The notes beneath the pieces are model-generated. The model was not told the origin of the DNA and made no database searches. It worked only from the letters and a program-made list of their open reading frames with translations. Below, in pieces: positions 21,105 through 32,552 of a DNA stretch of 64,000 nucleotides (its first letter is position 1; the number at the start of each line of letters is the position of its first letter). Location: positions 28,137,992-28,201,991 of the forward strand of contig OY282560.1 of assembly GCA_958295665.1 (NCBI GenBank), read 5' to 3'. Made by a program: the position numbers and the translations under genes. The DNA is from Tipula vernalis. Lineage: Eukaryota > Arthropoda > Insecta > Diptera > Tipulidae.

Positions 21105-23207
21105 ATGGCTTCTGGAAACGCTGTAAGTGTGTCACATATTGAGAAGTTAAAAGGCCGTGATAACTACAATGATTGGAAGTTTGCGATGCAAGCGTCACTT
21201 CAATTAGAAGATTTGTGGGAATGCGTATCTGGTGATTTTAAAGTCGAAGCAAATGTGGATGCGAAGAAAAAGGATGTTAAGGCTAAGGCAAGATTAATTT
21301 TGTCAATTGAACCGGTGAACTATGTTCACATTCAATCCGCAGATACAGCCAAAGATGTCTGGGAGTGTTTGAAAGCTGTCTTTGAAGATACCGGCCTTAC
21401 GAGAAAGGTGGGTTTATTAAGAACATTAATAACAACGCGACTAGAAGATAGTACATCAGTGGAAGCGTATGTGAACACAATAATGACAACTGCTCATAAA
21501 TTAAACGGAATTGGGTTTAAGGTAAATGAAGAATGGATTGGTGCATTGCTGCTTGCGGGTCTACCGGACGAATATGGACCAATGCTGATGGGAATTGAGA
21601 GTTCAGGGACGATAATCACTGGGGATTATGTCAAAACAAAGTTGTTACAGGATGTTAAATTATCCATATCCACAGGAAATCACGCAGATCATCAATCAGC
21701 CTTTTTTGGAAAGAAGGTTAATTTTAAAAGGGGACCACGGTGCTATCGATGTAATGAGTTTGGCCATATTGCGGCAAACTGCAACAACAAGAATGTTGGA
21801 AAGTCATTTAATAATTCGAAGCCAATTGAGAAATCTGCTTTCACCACAGCCTGTGCTAACGGTGATTTGAATGTCAATGAATGGTATATTGACTCTGGTG
21901 CTTCTGCGCACATGTGTAAGCACGGTAGTTGGATGCGTGACGTGAAGGAATCAGCAGGTAGAGAAATTGCTTTGGCCAATAACTCAAAAATTGAAGTGAA
22001 TGGGATTGGTATGGTTGATTTGCTTGCTAAAAGATACAATAATTTGCACATGTTAGAAATAAGTAATGTGCTTCTTGTACCAAAATTGTCAGCAAATTTG
22101 CTTTCGGTTAGTCAAATAACGAATCATAATCATAAAATTGTTTTTGACAAATTTAGAGTAAAAATATTTGATCAAAATGGATCATTATTGGTAACCGGTA
22201 GTCGTGTAAATGACATGTATCAGTTGGACAAACTGCAAGATAAAAACAATGCTACCTTGCAATCACAGGAGGTTTCTAAATCATTCAATTTGTGGCATCG
22301 TCGATTGGGTCATCTAAATCTAAATAGCATGAATTTATTACGTGATAAATATGCTGATGGCGTTAATTTTAAAAATTCTTTAAACGAGATTTGCATAAAC
22401 TGTGCGAAAGGCAAACAGCATCGGCCACCATTTGGAAATTCCGAAAAAAGGGCACAGAATTTCCTGGAACTTGTGCATTCGGATTTATGTGGTCCAATGG
22501 AAACAAAATCTCTTGGCGGTAATAGATATTTTTTGACATTTTTGGACGACTATTCGAAGAAGGTTTTCGTTTATTTTTTGGAAGCTAAGGACGAAGTGGT
22601 TGGTTCGTTCAAACATTTCAAATCGTATGCGGAAAGGCAAACTGGACAGAAGCTGAAAACTCTACGTTCCGATAATGGATCGGAGTATATTAATAAATCC
22701 ATGATTAATTTTATGCGGCAGGAAGGAATACGACATCAGACAACAACTGCGTACTCTCCTGAACAAAATGGAACGGCAGAGCGAATGAATCGCACATTAG
22801 TAGAGAAGGCGCGATGCATGTTGTCCGATGCAAAGTTATCAAAAATATACTGGTCGGAAGCAATTGCTACAGCTGCTTACCTCGTAAATCGTTCACCGAA
22901 GAAAGGCCTTGATAAGACGCCCGAAGAGATTTGGACTGGAGTGAAACCGGATCTGCGTCACTTAAGAGTTTTTGGGGCAAAGGCTCTAGCACACATTCCA
23001 AAACAAAAACGTAAAAAGTGGGATTTAAAATCTGAGGAATGTATTTTTCTGGGTTATTTCGAGAATTCAAAGGCTTATCGATTATACAGTGAACAAAAGG
23101 GTGAAATATTAAAACGTCGCGATGTAATTTTCATTGAATCATCTATACCAGTAAGTACAAACGATGATCATGAAGTGGGGGAATCATCAAGCACGACTCT
23201 AGATTAG
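21105..23207 (+). CDS. copia gag, protease and integrase (stop-truncated polyprotein)
   Basis: 700 codons from ATG 21105. Residues 1-200 are a copia gag (KGRDNYNDWKFAMQASL). A CX2CX4HX4C knuckle follows near residue 213 (CYRCNEFGHIAANC), then protease WYIDSGASAHMC near residue 260, the pre-integrase HRRLGHLNLNSM near residue 400, and the integrase core with D (LVHSDLCGPM), D (LRSDNGSEY) and E (NGTAERMNRTLVE), then the GKKP-like carboxyl region. A TAG at 23205-23207 stops the frame; the same frame continues on the other side, so this is a mutation rather than a natural end. Gag and integrase could still be made if transcribed. Confidence 0.85.
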   Translation: MASGNAVSVSHIEKLKGRDNYNDWKFAMQASLQLEDLWECVSGDFKVEANVDAKKKDVKAKARLILSIEPVNYVHIQSADTAKDVWECLKAVFEDTGLTRKVGLLRTLITTRLEDSTSVEAYVNTIMTTAHKLNGIGFKVNEEWIGALLLAGLPDEYGPMLMGIESSGTIITGDYVKTKLLQDVKLSISTGNHADHQSAFFGKKVNFKRGPRCYRCNEFGHIAANCNNKNVGKSFNNSKPIEKSAFTTACANGDLNVNEWYIDSGASAHMCKHGSWMRDVKESAGREIALANNSKIEVNGIGMVDLLAKRYNNLHMLEISNVLLVPKLSANLLSVSQITNHNHKIVFDKFRVKIFDQNGSLLVTGSRVNDMYQLDKLQDKNNATLQSQEVSKSFNLWHRRLGHLNLNSMNLLRDKYADGVNFKNSLNEICINCAKGKQHRPPFGNSEKRAQNFLELVHSDLCGPMETKSLGGNRYFLTFLDDYSKKVFVYFLEAKDEVVGSFKHFKSYAERQTGQKLKTLRSDNGSEYINKSMINFMRQEGIRHQTTTAYSPEQNGTAERMNRTLVEKARCMLSDAKLSKIYWSEAIATAAYLVNRSPKKGLDKTPEEIWTGVKPDLRHLRVFGAKALAHIPKQKRKKWDLKSEECIFLGYFENSKAYRLYSEQKGEILKRRDVIFIESSIPVSTNDDHEVGESSSTTLD

Positions 23208-24955
23208 AATATAGATGAAGTGGGGGAAACATCGAAGTTCATGGAAGCTGCAGAAGCTGATGAAGAATTATGTTCCAATGTCGAAGAGAACAATAATGAG
23301 GTTAAAGAAGAAGAAACCAACAAGCGTGTCAGGAGACTGCCAGCAAAATTGAAGGATTACGATCTCAATTACAATGCAAAAGTGTCTGAAGTGTGTTTGG
23401 AACCCTTGACATATGAGGAAGCCATGAGAAGCTCTGAATTTGTTTTGTGGAAAAAGGCGATGCAAGAGGAGTATGATTCTCTTATTGAAAATGGAACCTG
23501 GATCTTAATGGATATTCCATCGGATAGGAAAGCAATCAAATGCAAGTGGATCTATAAAACAAAGTGCGACGGCAGTGGAAATATAAACCGTTATAAAGCT
23601 CGGCTTGTTGTTAAAGGCTGTTCACAACGCGAAGGTATCGACTATGAAGAGACATATTCACCAGTTGTTCGTTACTCGTCCATTCGATACTTAATTGGTC
23701 TTGCAGTGAAGTTTGATCTGGACATTGATAATATGGATGCAGTTTCGGCGTTCTTGCAAGGTGAATTGCAGGAAGAAATATATATGTGTCAACCGGAAGG
23801 TTATAATAATGGTTCGTCGAAAGTTTGTCGTCTTAAGAAAGCATTGTACGGCTTAAAACAGGCGAGTCGTACTTGGAATAGCAAATTGGACAGTGTCCTT
23901 AAAGATTTCGGCATGAAATCTTCGTCAGTGGATCCTTGTATATACCACAAAATTGAGAATGAACAGATTTTGTTGGTAGCTGTGTATGTTGACGATCTGA
24001 TGCTATTCTCGAATGACAAAATGTTAAAAGATTCGTTGAAATGAAAATTATCGAGCACATTTAACATGAAGGACTTGGGTGCAATTCAACAATGTCTAGG
24101 AATGCGATTCACTCGGGATCGTGAAGTTGGAAAAATCTGGATTGATCAACAACTATATATCGAAAAAATATTAAAAAAATATGGTATGGCTGATTGTAAT
24201 TCAGTATTGACACCATTTGATGCAAATCAAAAGTTAACAAAAGATATGACACCTAAATCTGATGATGATGTCATACAAATGGAAAATGTTCCTTATCAGG
24301 AAGTAGTTGGGAGTATCATGTTCGCTGCTCAGGTTACTCGTCCGGATATTTGCTATGCTATCAGCACCGCAAATTCAACAGTAATCCTGGTCAGCCGCAC
24401 TGGAACGCGGTTAAGAGAATCCTGAGATATCTTCGTGGTACTGTATCAACCAAATTAGAGTTTTCAAAAACCGGTAATTCAGAGATAATTGGCTATTCTG
24501 ATTCGGATTGGGCAAATGATATAGATGATCGACGATCAGTCACTGGCTACATTTTTAAGCTTCAAGGAGGAGCTATTTCGTGGAACAGCAAAAGACAGCC
24601 TACGGTGGCTCTTTCCACGACGGAGGCAGAGTACATGGCAATCTCAGCCGCAGCTCAAGAAGCTTTATGGCTGCGAAATTTTGAAGATGAGTTAAAGTTG
24701 AGCTCAAATCTGGATGCTACTACCATTTGTTGTGACAATAGGAGTGCTGTAAGTTTAGCTTCAACTGGTGCTTTTCATGCTAGGACAAAGCATATTGATA
24801 TTCGACATCACTTCATACGTCAGCGGATTCAAGATAAGGAGATTCAGTTGACATCAGTCAGCACTGACCAGATGATTGCGGATGGATTAACTAAACCTCT
24901 TTTCAGCTGTAAACATTTATTATGTTTACACGGGATGGGGTTGGTGATGCAGTAA
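23208..24955 (+). pseudogene. copia reverse transcriptase and RNase H
   Basis: The frame from upstream continues after the TAG: RT with WIYKTKCDGSGNINRYKARLV, LDIDNMDAVSAFLQGEL, LYGLKQASRTWN and the catalytic YVDDLML near 23987. A TGA at 24042-24044 and a frameshift near 24370 (in a stretch reading PDICYAIST) break it. RNase H follows in the new frame with GYSDSDWANDIDDRRS, LSTTEAEYMA and DGLTKPL, ending with TAA at 24953-24955, 20 bp before the 3' LTR. Confidence 0.9.
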
Positions 24956-24974
24956 TTGACAATTCTAGTGGGGG

Positions 24975-25110
24975 TGTTGGAGTAGAATTTGAACTAAAAG
25001 AACGCATCCACTAAGATATGTCAAACGCCATATTGTACTAAATAAAGTTTTCTTATTCTGTTTTATAACGTTGAAACAACAACTCGTGTTTTCCTTTCAA
25101 TATCACAACA
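24975..25110 (+). repeat. 3' LTR of the copia element
   Basis: 136 bp, same ends as the 5' LTR. Preceded by the polypurine tract AGTGGGGG at 24967-24974 and followed by the target duplication TTGAT. Confidence 0.95.
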
Positions 25111-25115
25111 TTGAT

Positions 25116-25945
25116 GCCATACGAAGAAAAACTCCCATTGATTCTGACGACAGATGCATCGCCCGTGGGAATTTCTGCAATATTGTCACATAAAACACCA
25201 AATGGGGAACGACCAATAGCGTATGCGTCTCGAGCGTTATCAAAAAGTGAGTCGAATTACAGCCAACTTCATAAAGAAGCGATAGCCATTTACTGGACAC
25301 TTCTAAAATTTTTCAATTATTGTTACGGACGTAAATTCACTTTAATAACGGACAATAAACCTTTGGCAATGATTTTGAACCCAGATAAAAAACCTACCGG
25401 CATTAACATCACAACGATTACTAAGTTATGCGCAATTCTTATCCGGATTTAAATACAAAATTGAACATAGAGAGGCAAAAAACCATATGAATGTCGATTT
25501 CCTATCTCGGCATCCGGTGGCGGAAATCGATCAACCAGAAGATAAAGAAGAACTTACAGTGTATCAATTGGCGGAAGATGTTCTACCAATTACGAGTGGA
25601 ACAATTTCGAAGGCAATGAAAAGTGATAACGTACTATGTGATCTGTACAATCGTCTACAGACGGGAAGCAGTTTAGAAAGGACACCATTTAAGGGGCAAG
25701 AAGCAGAATTAACGTTACAAAACGGATGTAATTTTAAAGGAATCCGGATCTTAATTCCAAGCATATTACAAAAACAAATCCTAAAGGAATTACATATGGG
25801 ACATATCGGCATCGTCAAAATGAAAGCTCTAGCACGAAGCTATTGTTATTAGAAAGGTATAGACTACGATATCGAGACAATGGTGAAAAGTTGTCGAGAA
25901 TGTGCGAGGGTCGCAAAAGAACCGGCGAAGGCTCCAGTGCACACG
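25116..25945 (+). pseudogene. RNase H and integrase zinc domain of the interrupted gypsy element
   Basis: Directly after the copia insertion the gypsy frame resumes with LILTTDASPVGISAIL, SNYSQLHKEAIAIYW and ITDNKPLAMIL (RNase H). A frame change at about 25450 precedes the linker (FLSRHPVAE) and the integrase HHCC domain (HMGHIGIVKMK then CRECARVAK), with a stop near 25851. It ends in HTWE, where the solo LTR is inserted. Confidence 0.8.
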
Positions 25946-25950
25946 TGGGA

Positions 25951-26366
25951 AGTTATGTAAACCCACAACAGGTAACATAACAATAGACAACATAAATAAC
26001 GCACACGATTCGGCCCACGATAACATACAACAACAAACATGCAGTCACATTTTTTAACATGCATAACAAGTTTAATATTACGAATTATGCTGTAAATATA
26101 TATTTTGCCTTTTATGCAAAATATAATGTAATTGACCTAAAATAAAACGTGTGAACATAAAAAATGTAAAGATGATAACGCTGCATTTTTTATGTATATA
26201 AACTCGAATCAAACCATTGCTCGGTGAGATTTATAATTGTATTCCAACCTAAATTGTACTCTTTATGTAAGATCAAAATAAAATTAATAAAATAAATTCT
26301 GGAATTAATAAAAATTAATTCCAGAATAATAAAATTTTAAGTGTTTTTGAAGCAATAAATATAACT
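25951..26366. repeat. solo LTR inserted in integrase coding sequence
   Basis: 416 bp beginning AGTTAT and ending ATAACT, perfect 6-bp inverted ends in the AGT/ACT style of gypsy-group (errantivirus-like) LTRs. The 4-bp target duplication GGGA flanks it (25947-25950 and 26367-26370). Deleting the LTR and one GGGA rejoins the interrupted gypsy integrase in phase. The plus strand has several AATAAA words near the right end (e.g. 26354). A solo LTR arises by recombination between two LTRs. Confidence 0.85.
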
Positions 26367-27323
26367 GGGAACTTCCGACCATGCCATGGCAGCGAATACA
26401 TATGGATTTCGCTGGGCCTTTTATGGAACATTATTTTTTGGTGCTAGTGGATGCCAGAACAAGATGGTTAGAGGTGGTACCCATGAAAACTATCACCAGT
26501 TTCTATACCATCAGATCATTACGCGAATTGTTGGCACGGTTTGGTCTGCCACAAATAGTGGTAACGGATAATGGGACAAATTTCACGTCCAAAGAATTCC
26601 AAGATTTTTGGCAAAGTAACGGTATCAAACAAAAGCGAACTGCTCCAGCACACCCATCCACCAATGGACAGGCAGAAAGAAGTGTCCAGACGTTAAAATA
26701 TGCATTGCGGGTAGCTATGAATGATCCAGGAGATTTACACCTGAAATTACAGCGATTCTTACTTCAATATAGGAAAGTAATAAATTCGACAACAGGGAGA
26801 AGCCTAGCAGAACAAATGCTAAGATTTAACTTACGATCTATGTATAGGCGATACAGTCCAGATCCGTTGGTATCAAAACAAAGCGATCATATGGAAATTC
26901 GGCAAGGTTATTCAGAAAGAGGGTTTGCTACACTGTGTGATTGAGGTCGAGGGAAAATTGCAACGTCGACATATTGACCAGATTCGAGCCACAGGGGTTG
27001 AAGGAAACAGAGAGGGTTACTTGGACTCGGTAAAAAAGTATCCAAATACAGAAGTATGCCCATCGAAGTATGACGATGATGGTAATATAACTAGAACGGA
27101 GAATATCGAATCAACAGATGAAGTGATTGATCCTAAATCAACGGAGTCGCAACAAATAGGATGTACATCCTCAACGGCTATCTCAGGGCAACCCGGAGAG
27201 AGTATAATAAAAGGGGACGGAACTGAAATTACAGAGGGACATATACGAATGGATGGACCAGAGGGTTCTACAGTTCGACGTTCTGGCCGAGTGCGTCGAG
27301 CACCAAATAGGATGAATTTATAA
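26367..27323 (+). pseudogene. integrase core and tail of the interrupted gypsy element
   Basis: After the solo LTR the frame continues as LPTMPWQRIHMDFAGPF (first catalytic Asp), VVTDNGTNFTS (second Asp) and STNGQAERSVQTLK (catalytic Glu). Around 26930 the frame changes and a tail with EVEGKLQRRHIDQIR and a final RRSGRVRRAPNRMNL follows, the usual acidic and basic ending of this gypsy group, with stop at 27321-27323. Removing the solo LTR and one target duplication copy leaves the reading frame in phase with HTWE. Confidence 0.85.
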
Positions 27324-27361
27324 GGTATTCAGTTCTTCTCGCCGGGAAGACTATTGCGAAT

Positions 27362-27584
27362 ACGCGAAGACCAAATATGCTGATCTACCATAAATATAAT
27401 GCAATTTAATATATGTACCTTTTTCAATTTCTTAGAATAAGAATTTTTTATATTACTTTTTGCAAAGTAAGATAATTTTATTATTATATAAAACCATGTA
27501 ATTTGTGGTATAAGTTTAGTTTAAGTTTGGATTTTGATAAATAAAGTGTTTTTTTTAAACCGAATTCCATTCTAACTCATTAAG
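27362..27584 (+). repeat. 5' LTR of the errantivirus, left part missing
   Basis: Matches 33218-33436 apart from a 4-bp insertion and a substitution seen. It ends in CATTAAG just before TGGCGCCG. AATAAAG lies near 27540. Similarity to the 3' LTR is lost left of about 27362, so the promoter part may be missing. Confidence 0.8.
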
Positions 27585-27600
27585 TGGCGCCGAAACAGTC
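27585..27600 (+). promoter_or_regulatory. errantivirus primer binding site
   Basis: TGGCGCCGAAACAGTC directly follows the LTR; its TGGCGCC start resembles tRNA-Lys-type primer sites. Confidence 0.65.
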
Positions 27601-27617
27601 GAACCATCGGGAATAAT

Positions 27618-27747
27618 ACTAAGTGCATAAAATTGTAGCAAATTCTAAACTACAATTAGTGTAAAAATAACAGTGAATAGTATAACACTAAATGCATAAA
27701 ATTGTAGCAAATTATATACTACAATTAGTGTAAAAACAGTGAATAGT
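27618..27747 (+). repeat. two tandem leader repeats of about 62 bp
   Basis: Unit 1 (27618-27681) and unit 2 (27687-27747) share the order ACTAA(G/A)TGCATAAAATTG, a CTACAATTAGTGTAAAA segment and CAGTGAATAGT. Each carries one TGCATA core (27624 and 27693). They lie between the primer site and gag. Confidence 0.85.
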
Positions 27748-27939
27748 GCAGTGATCGCAAAAACGTACCGCAGTAGGCCGTTTGTGAGAATAAAAACAAA
27801 TAGCTAAAAAGGAAAATTACGTTCCGTCCAGCGCACGCCCGATTGGTATTGTCTTGTGCACACGTCCCGGAGTGCACCGTCTACATGAATATTGAGATAA
27901 TAATTTTCTTGTAAGTCTATTGAAAAATTAAAATTCAAT

Positions 27940-28047
27940 TACACAAATCTAGTGTATAATAAAAATTAAAATTGCACAAATCTAGTGTAAAATAAAAATT
28001 AAAATTTGGTTACACAAATCCAGTGTAAAATAAAAAAAGTAAAAATT
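27940..28047 (+). repeat. three tandem leader repeats of about 35 bp
   Basis: Three copies of a unit centred on CACAAATC(T/C)AGTGTA(T/A)AAT followed by an A-rich spacer, just upstream of gag. Each core has an ACAC/GTGT inverted pair. Confidence 0.85.
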
Positions 28048-28117
28048 TTAAATAATAATAACCAGTTTTCCGAAACTTTAATAAATCTTAATAAGAAATC
28101 TACTTGAAATTAAAATA

Positions 28118-29347
28118 ATGGCAGATTTAGAAATAATTAAGAATACATTAAAAGAAATTACTGGAGCTTTAAATGCCCAGATTGAGTTAACCAAAAAAAT
28201 TGAGAGACGACTGGACAAGCTGGGAAATCCAGTGATTTTGACAGCCCCTACAGCACTTGTCACACCAAGAAACGAAGAAGAATTAAAAGAAATAAGCCGC
28301 TTGCCTGATTCCGTCAAAGAACTACAAACATTTGACGGAAATCCCACCCAATACTTGTCATGGGTGCACAGTGTGGAGAATATACTAAGAGATTACGAAA
28401 TCTTACGGAATAAGCCTATATACCGGGCGATTCTTCAGCACATCCGCCAGAAAATTTGAGGGAATGCCGACTCAGCGCTGATCTCATACAATATTTTCAA
28501 TGAAGAATGGGTATCAATCAAAAAATGTTTGTCGTTACATTACGCCGATAAACGTGACCTTCGCACATTGGAACATCAATTAAGTACGTTGTCACAGAGA
28601 AATACAACAGTAGACGAATTCTACGCTAATGTAAACCACCAATTCTCCTTGATAGTCAATAAAATCAAGACGGAGGATTACACGTTAGAAACAATTAACG
28701 TTTTGGTAGAAACGTATCGGAATCGAGCACTGGACGTATTGATTCGTGGATTAAACGGAGATCAGGCCAAGATGTTGATCATCCAAAAACCTGCAACATT
28801 ACCCGAGGCATACGCATCCTGCTTGGAAATTCAAAACCTCAATTTCAGGAACATGGCCATTCACAAGAGAAATATTAGCAATGTCGTAACTGCCCCGATA
28901 AACCAAATTTCGTATAATCATGCACTAGCCAAAAGTAACAACGCATTACCAACCCAATGGAGAAACAAGGCTTACAACATACAACACCAAAACTACAGCA
29001 GCCCTTTTGGTAACCAGAACTCGAACAACTTCCAACCACCAAGGCCGAACTACCCTAAGCCGCCAACACCGATGGAAATTGACCCATCAATACAAACACA
29101 GCAGGTGAATTACATCAACCGCCCCACTCCTCAGGATAATATGAGGACAAAACGAGAACATTCTCATATCCATGAGCCAAGGAAACAGCAAAGAATTAAC
29201 CACTTAGAGACACAACTGGAGGAGGAATACTATAATCAATTAGCTTACGACAACACCGAAAACGAGGTATCCAATGACGAGCTGGAAATTGAAGATAATT
29301 CTGAAGTAAATTTTATGATGGAAACCTCTCTAGCGTACCTTACCTAG
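28118..29347 (+). pseudogene. errantivirus gag
   Basis: ATG at 28118 opens a coiled amino part (MADLEIIKNTLKEITGAL), and a capsid-like region contains RTLEHQLSTLSQRN, FYANVNHQFSLIVNKI and LNGDQAKMLIIQKPATLPEAY, typical of 17.6/297/gypsy-group gag. No CCHC knuckle is seen, as is usual for errantivirus gag. A TGA at 28457-28459 interrupts the frame; a single base change in an Arg codon would explain it. It ends with TAG 29345-29347, overlapping pol in the -1 frame. Confidence 0.85.
29308..29314 (+). promoter_or_regulatory. candidate -1 frameshift site between errantivirus gag and pol
   Basis: AAATTTT fits the X XXY YYZ rule with gag codons AAT and TTT in phase. A -1 shift here enters the protease frame, which is open through DTGA. 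Only 31 bp separate it from the gag stop. I do not see a strong downstream stem. Confidence 0.65.
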
Positions 29348-32300
29348 AGTATCGGCTTAAAAACGGAAACACACTCAAGTTCCTAATCGACACAGGAGCC
29401 AATAAGAACTTCATAAAATCAGAATTAGCCGTTAATGCAAAACCAACCGATAACCAATTCCAAATTAGATCAGCAGGAGGTAACATCAAAATCAGTCAAA
29501 AAATTAGTGGAACATTTTTTAAAAGCATTGGCATCGACAATACCATCGAATTCTGCCGGGATTAAAATCGTTTGATGGCATCATAGGTGATGACACATTA
29601 AAGGAACTAGGAGCACTTATTGATCGGAAACACAATGAATTGATCATCACACCCAACATACACATTCCGTTAAAAGAAAAACCGTCGTGCCAAGTTAATA
29701 ATATAGAAGTTCGGGATAGTCATCTTTCACCAGACACAAAAAAAATATTGCACACAGTCATCTCGAAATTCACAATGCTCTTTGGACCCGTCAATAATTT
29801 CGAAACCATCGATACCGAAGTACGCGCTGAAATCAAAACCACCAGTGAAGAGCCGATATACACCAAATCATACCCGTATCCATACAATATGAGGCAAGAA
29901 GTGGACAAGCAAATTGCTCAACTCCTCGCAGATGGGATTATACGACCTTCCAAAAGCCCCTATAATTCCCCGATTTGGATTGTGGAAAAGAAATTGGACG
30001 CTTCACAAATAAAAAAATATCGAATGGTAGTAGACTTCAAGAGGTTGAATTCGGTGACAGTAGTAGATTCCTACCCCATTCCGGATATTTCAAATACAAT
30101 AGCGAATCTAGGTGATTCCAAATTTTTTACAACTATTGATTTAACGTCAGGATTCCATCAAATCAAAATGAAGGAAGCCGATATTCCAAAGACTTCATTT
30201 TCGACAATGAATGGGAAATTCGAATTTCTAAGACTCCCGTTCGGATTAAAAAATGCACCCGCAATCTTTCAGCGGATGATTGATAATGTACTAAAAGAGT
30301 TCATTGGAGAACTATGCTACGTGTACATAGACGATATAATTATCTTCGGAGGGAGAACTGCAGAAGAACATCTAGCCAACGTCGAGAAAGTTTTTTCGAA
30401 ATTACAGAAAGCCAATTTACGTGTAAATCTCGACAAAACAGAATTTCTAAAGACAGAAATGGAATTTTTGGGTTATTTAGTAACAAACAAGGGCATCAAG
30501 CCGGATCAAAAAAAAGTACAGGCCATTCGAAACATCAAGAAACCCGAGAACTTGAAAGATCTCAAATCTTTCCTAGGGCTTGCATCATATTATAGGCGAT
30601 TTATCCGAGATTTTGCACTTATAGCTAAGCCATTAACCAACTTAACGAGAGGAGAAAGTGCGCAAATCAAAGCATCGCAATCCAAGAAAGTGAAGATTAA
30701 CCTAAACCAGAAAGAGTTAGAAGCATTTCGCAACATCAAAGAGCTCTTGTCTTCAACGGAGATATTGATTTTTCCAAATTTTGACAAGCCGTTTCTGCTA
30801 ACTACGGACGCTTCTTCATCCGCCATCGGTGCTGTATTATCTCAAGGAGAGATCGGAAAAGATCGGCCAATTACATACATCTCAAGATCCTTGAATAAGA
30901 CCGAAGAGAATTACGCAGCGAATGAAAAGGAGATGCTAGCCATAATATGGGCACTGGATAACCTTCGCAACTACTTATATGGGGCCCGCAAAATTAAAAT
31001 ATTGACGGACCATCAACCGCTAACGTTTACGTTGAGCAATAGGAACAACAATGCCAAGTTAAAAAGGTGGAAAGCTCGATTAGAGGAATACAACTATGAG
31101 CTTATCTACAAACCTGGCCATATCAACAAAGTAGCGGACGCTCTGTCGAGACTAGAACTCGAAGCGCGAACACATTGTCTACCACTGGAACCATTCACAT
31201 TGCAGAGGAGGATTCTACCGACTTAGTGCGATACTGTGATGTACCCATCAATGTCTTCAGGAACCAACTGATCTTTCAAAATGGTCAGGACATTTATGTT
31301 TATGAAGAGCCGCATCCCGCTTACCACAGACACTACATAAGCAAGCCAGAACTAAATAAAGAAATTTTAAGCAAGATTTTACAGGAACGATTGCATCCAA
31401 CCATCATCAACGGAATCAAAATCCCTGAGGAATATATTCAACTTCTACAAGAAGTATTTAAGGAAAGTTTTTCTAGCTTCAAATTACGCTTAACGCAGAG
31501 AATTGTTGAAGACATTCGGAATGAAGAAAATAAATTCTCCGTCATAAAGCAGGAACACAAGCGGGCACATAGGAACCACATAGAAAACAGAAAGCAAATT
31601 TTGGAACGTTATTATTTTCCAAGGATGGCCAGCTTGATCAAAAAATACACGCAAACATGCGATATATGCAACATAAATAAATACGACCGACATCCTTATC
31701 GTGTTGCTCTTCAACAAACACCTATTCCAACATATCCTGCAGAAATTCTTCACATTGACATAATGGAGATCAAAAATGAAAAATTCTCAACGTGTGTGGA
31801 CAAATTTTCAAAATTTGCAAAATTTTTTCGCATCAAGAACAAATCAATTTTGCACGTACGAGACAAAATCATCAAAGCGATACATTACTTCACCGCACCT
31901 CGCATACTCGTGATGGATAACGAGAGAAGCTTTGTGAGTCCTGTCATAACGGACTACTTAAAAACCTTAGGTATCCAAATCTACCTAACACCTTCACAAC
32001 GAAGTGAGGTAAATGGGGCGATCGAGCGAGTTCATTCTACCGTACTGGAAATAGTTAGATGCCTCCAGAACGAATACAGGGAACTGTCCACAAAGGAACT
32101 CATCAGCATTGCGGTGGACCGATACAACGATTCAATACACTCGGTTACCCAACAAAAACCGAACGACATCTTTTTTGGACGAATTGAGAGAACCAACTAC
32201 CAAAATCTAGTAGATTTCAAGACAAAAATTCACGAGGATCTGATTGAAAGACTACGGAAAAATCAAGACGCCACCATTACAAGGGAAAATAGTAAGAGAG

Positions 32301-32476
32301 TCGACCCAAAAACCTATGAAATAGGCGATACCATCTATATGGCAGTGAAACAAATCCAACGAAAAGATAAGCCGAAATTTCGACAAGAAACAGTGGCACA
32401 AGATAACAATGTCACTGTAACAACTACTTCTGGAAGGCGCATCCACAAAACCCAAATTAAAAACCTACAACAATAA
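29315..32476 (+). pseudogene. errantivirus pol
   Basis: Protease (FLIDTGANKNFI near 29380) is followed by a frameshift at about 29553. RT then has YRMVVDFKRLNSVTV, FTTIDLTSGFHQIKM and catalytic YIDDIIIFGG near 30325. RNase H has LLTTDASSSAIGAVL and LTDHQPLTF and ends in ADALSRLE. Near 31175 a one-frame change moves into integrase: H-H-C-C (HKRAHRNH, CDICNINK), D (ILHIDIMEI), D (LVMDNERSF) and E (EVNGAIERVHS), ending with TAA at 32474-32476. The RT-RNase H block (29640-31226) and the integrase block (31175-32476) are each fully open. Confidence 0.9.
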
Positions 32477-32552
32477 TTACCCACTATTATCACAATACTT
32501 ACAACAACCTTTCCCTCTCTTCCTTTCTAGTTCCTGGCTCTGGCGTTTCACT

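Larger units (their letters stand above)
20793..25110 (+). mobile_element. complete copia element
   Basis: It is bounded by two near-identical LTRs and by the 5-bp target duplication TTGAT (20788-20792 and 25111-25115). It has a copia-type internal initiator tRNA-Met primer site and a G-rich polypurine tract, and one gag-protease-integrase-RT-RNase H frame of about 1,280 codons. Two in-frame stops and one frameshift inactivate it. It lies inside gypsy RT/RNase H coding sequence in the same orientation. LTR divergence (one substitution and one single-base indel seen) points to a fairly recent insertion. Confidence 0.95.
19242..27350 (+). mobile_element. gypsy element interrupted by a copia element and a solo LTR
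   Basis: Zinc knuckles and protease (19269-19748), RT (19752-20792), RNase H (25116-25452), integrase zinc domain (25487-25945) and integrase core plus tail (26367-27323) are collinear on the plus strand. The 4.3-kb gap is a complete copia insertion (20793-25110); the second gap is a 416-bp solo LTR (25951-26366). The 5' part of gag and the LTRs are not seen; the left end meets the SINE flank and the right end meets an errantivirus LTR. Mag/K02A2.6-like by motif. Confidence 0.85.

Noticed and set aside
27618..28047. CRISPR-like array
   Set aside because: Only two and three repeats, A/T-rich, within a retroelement leader of a eukaryotic genome.
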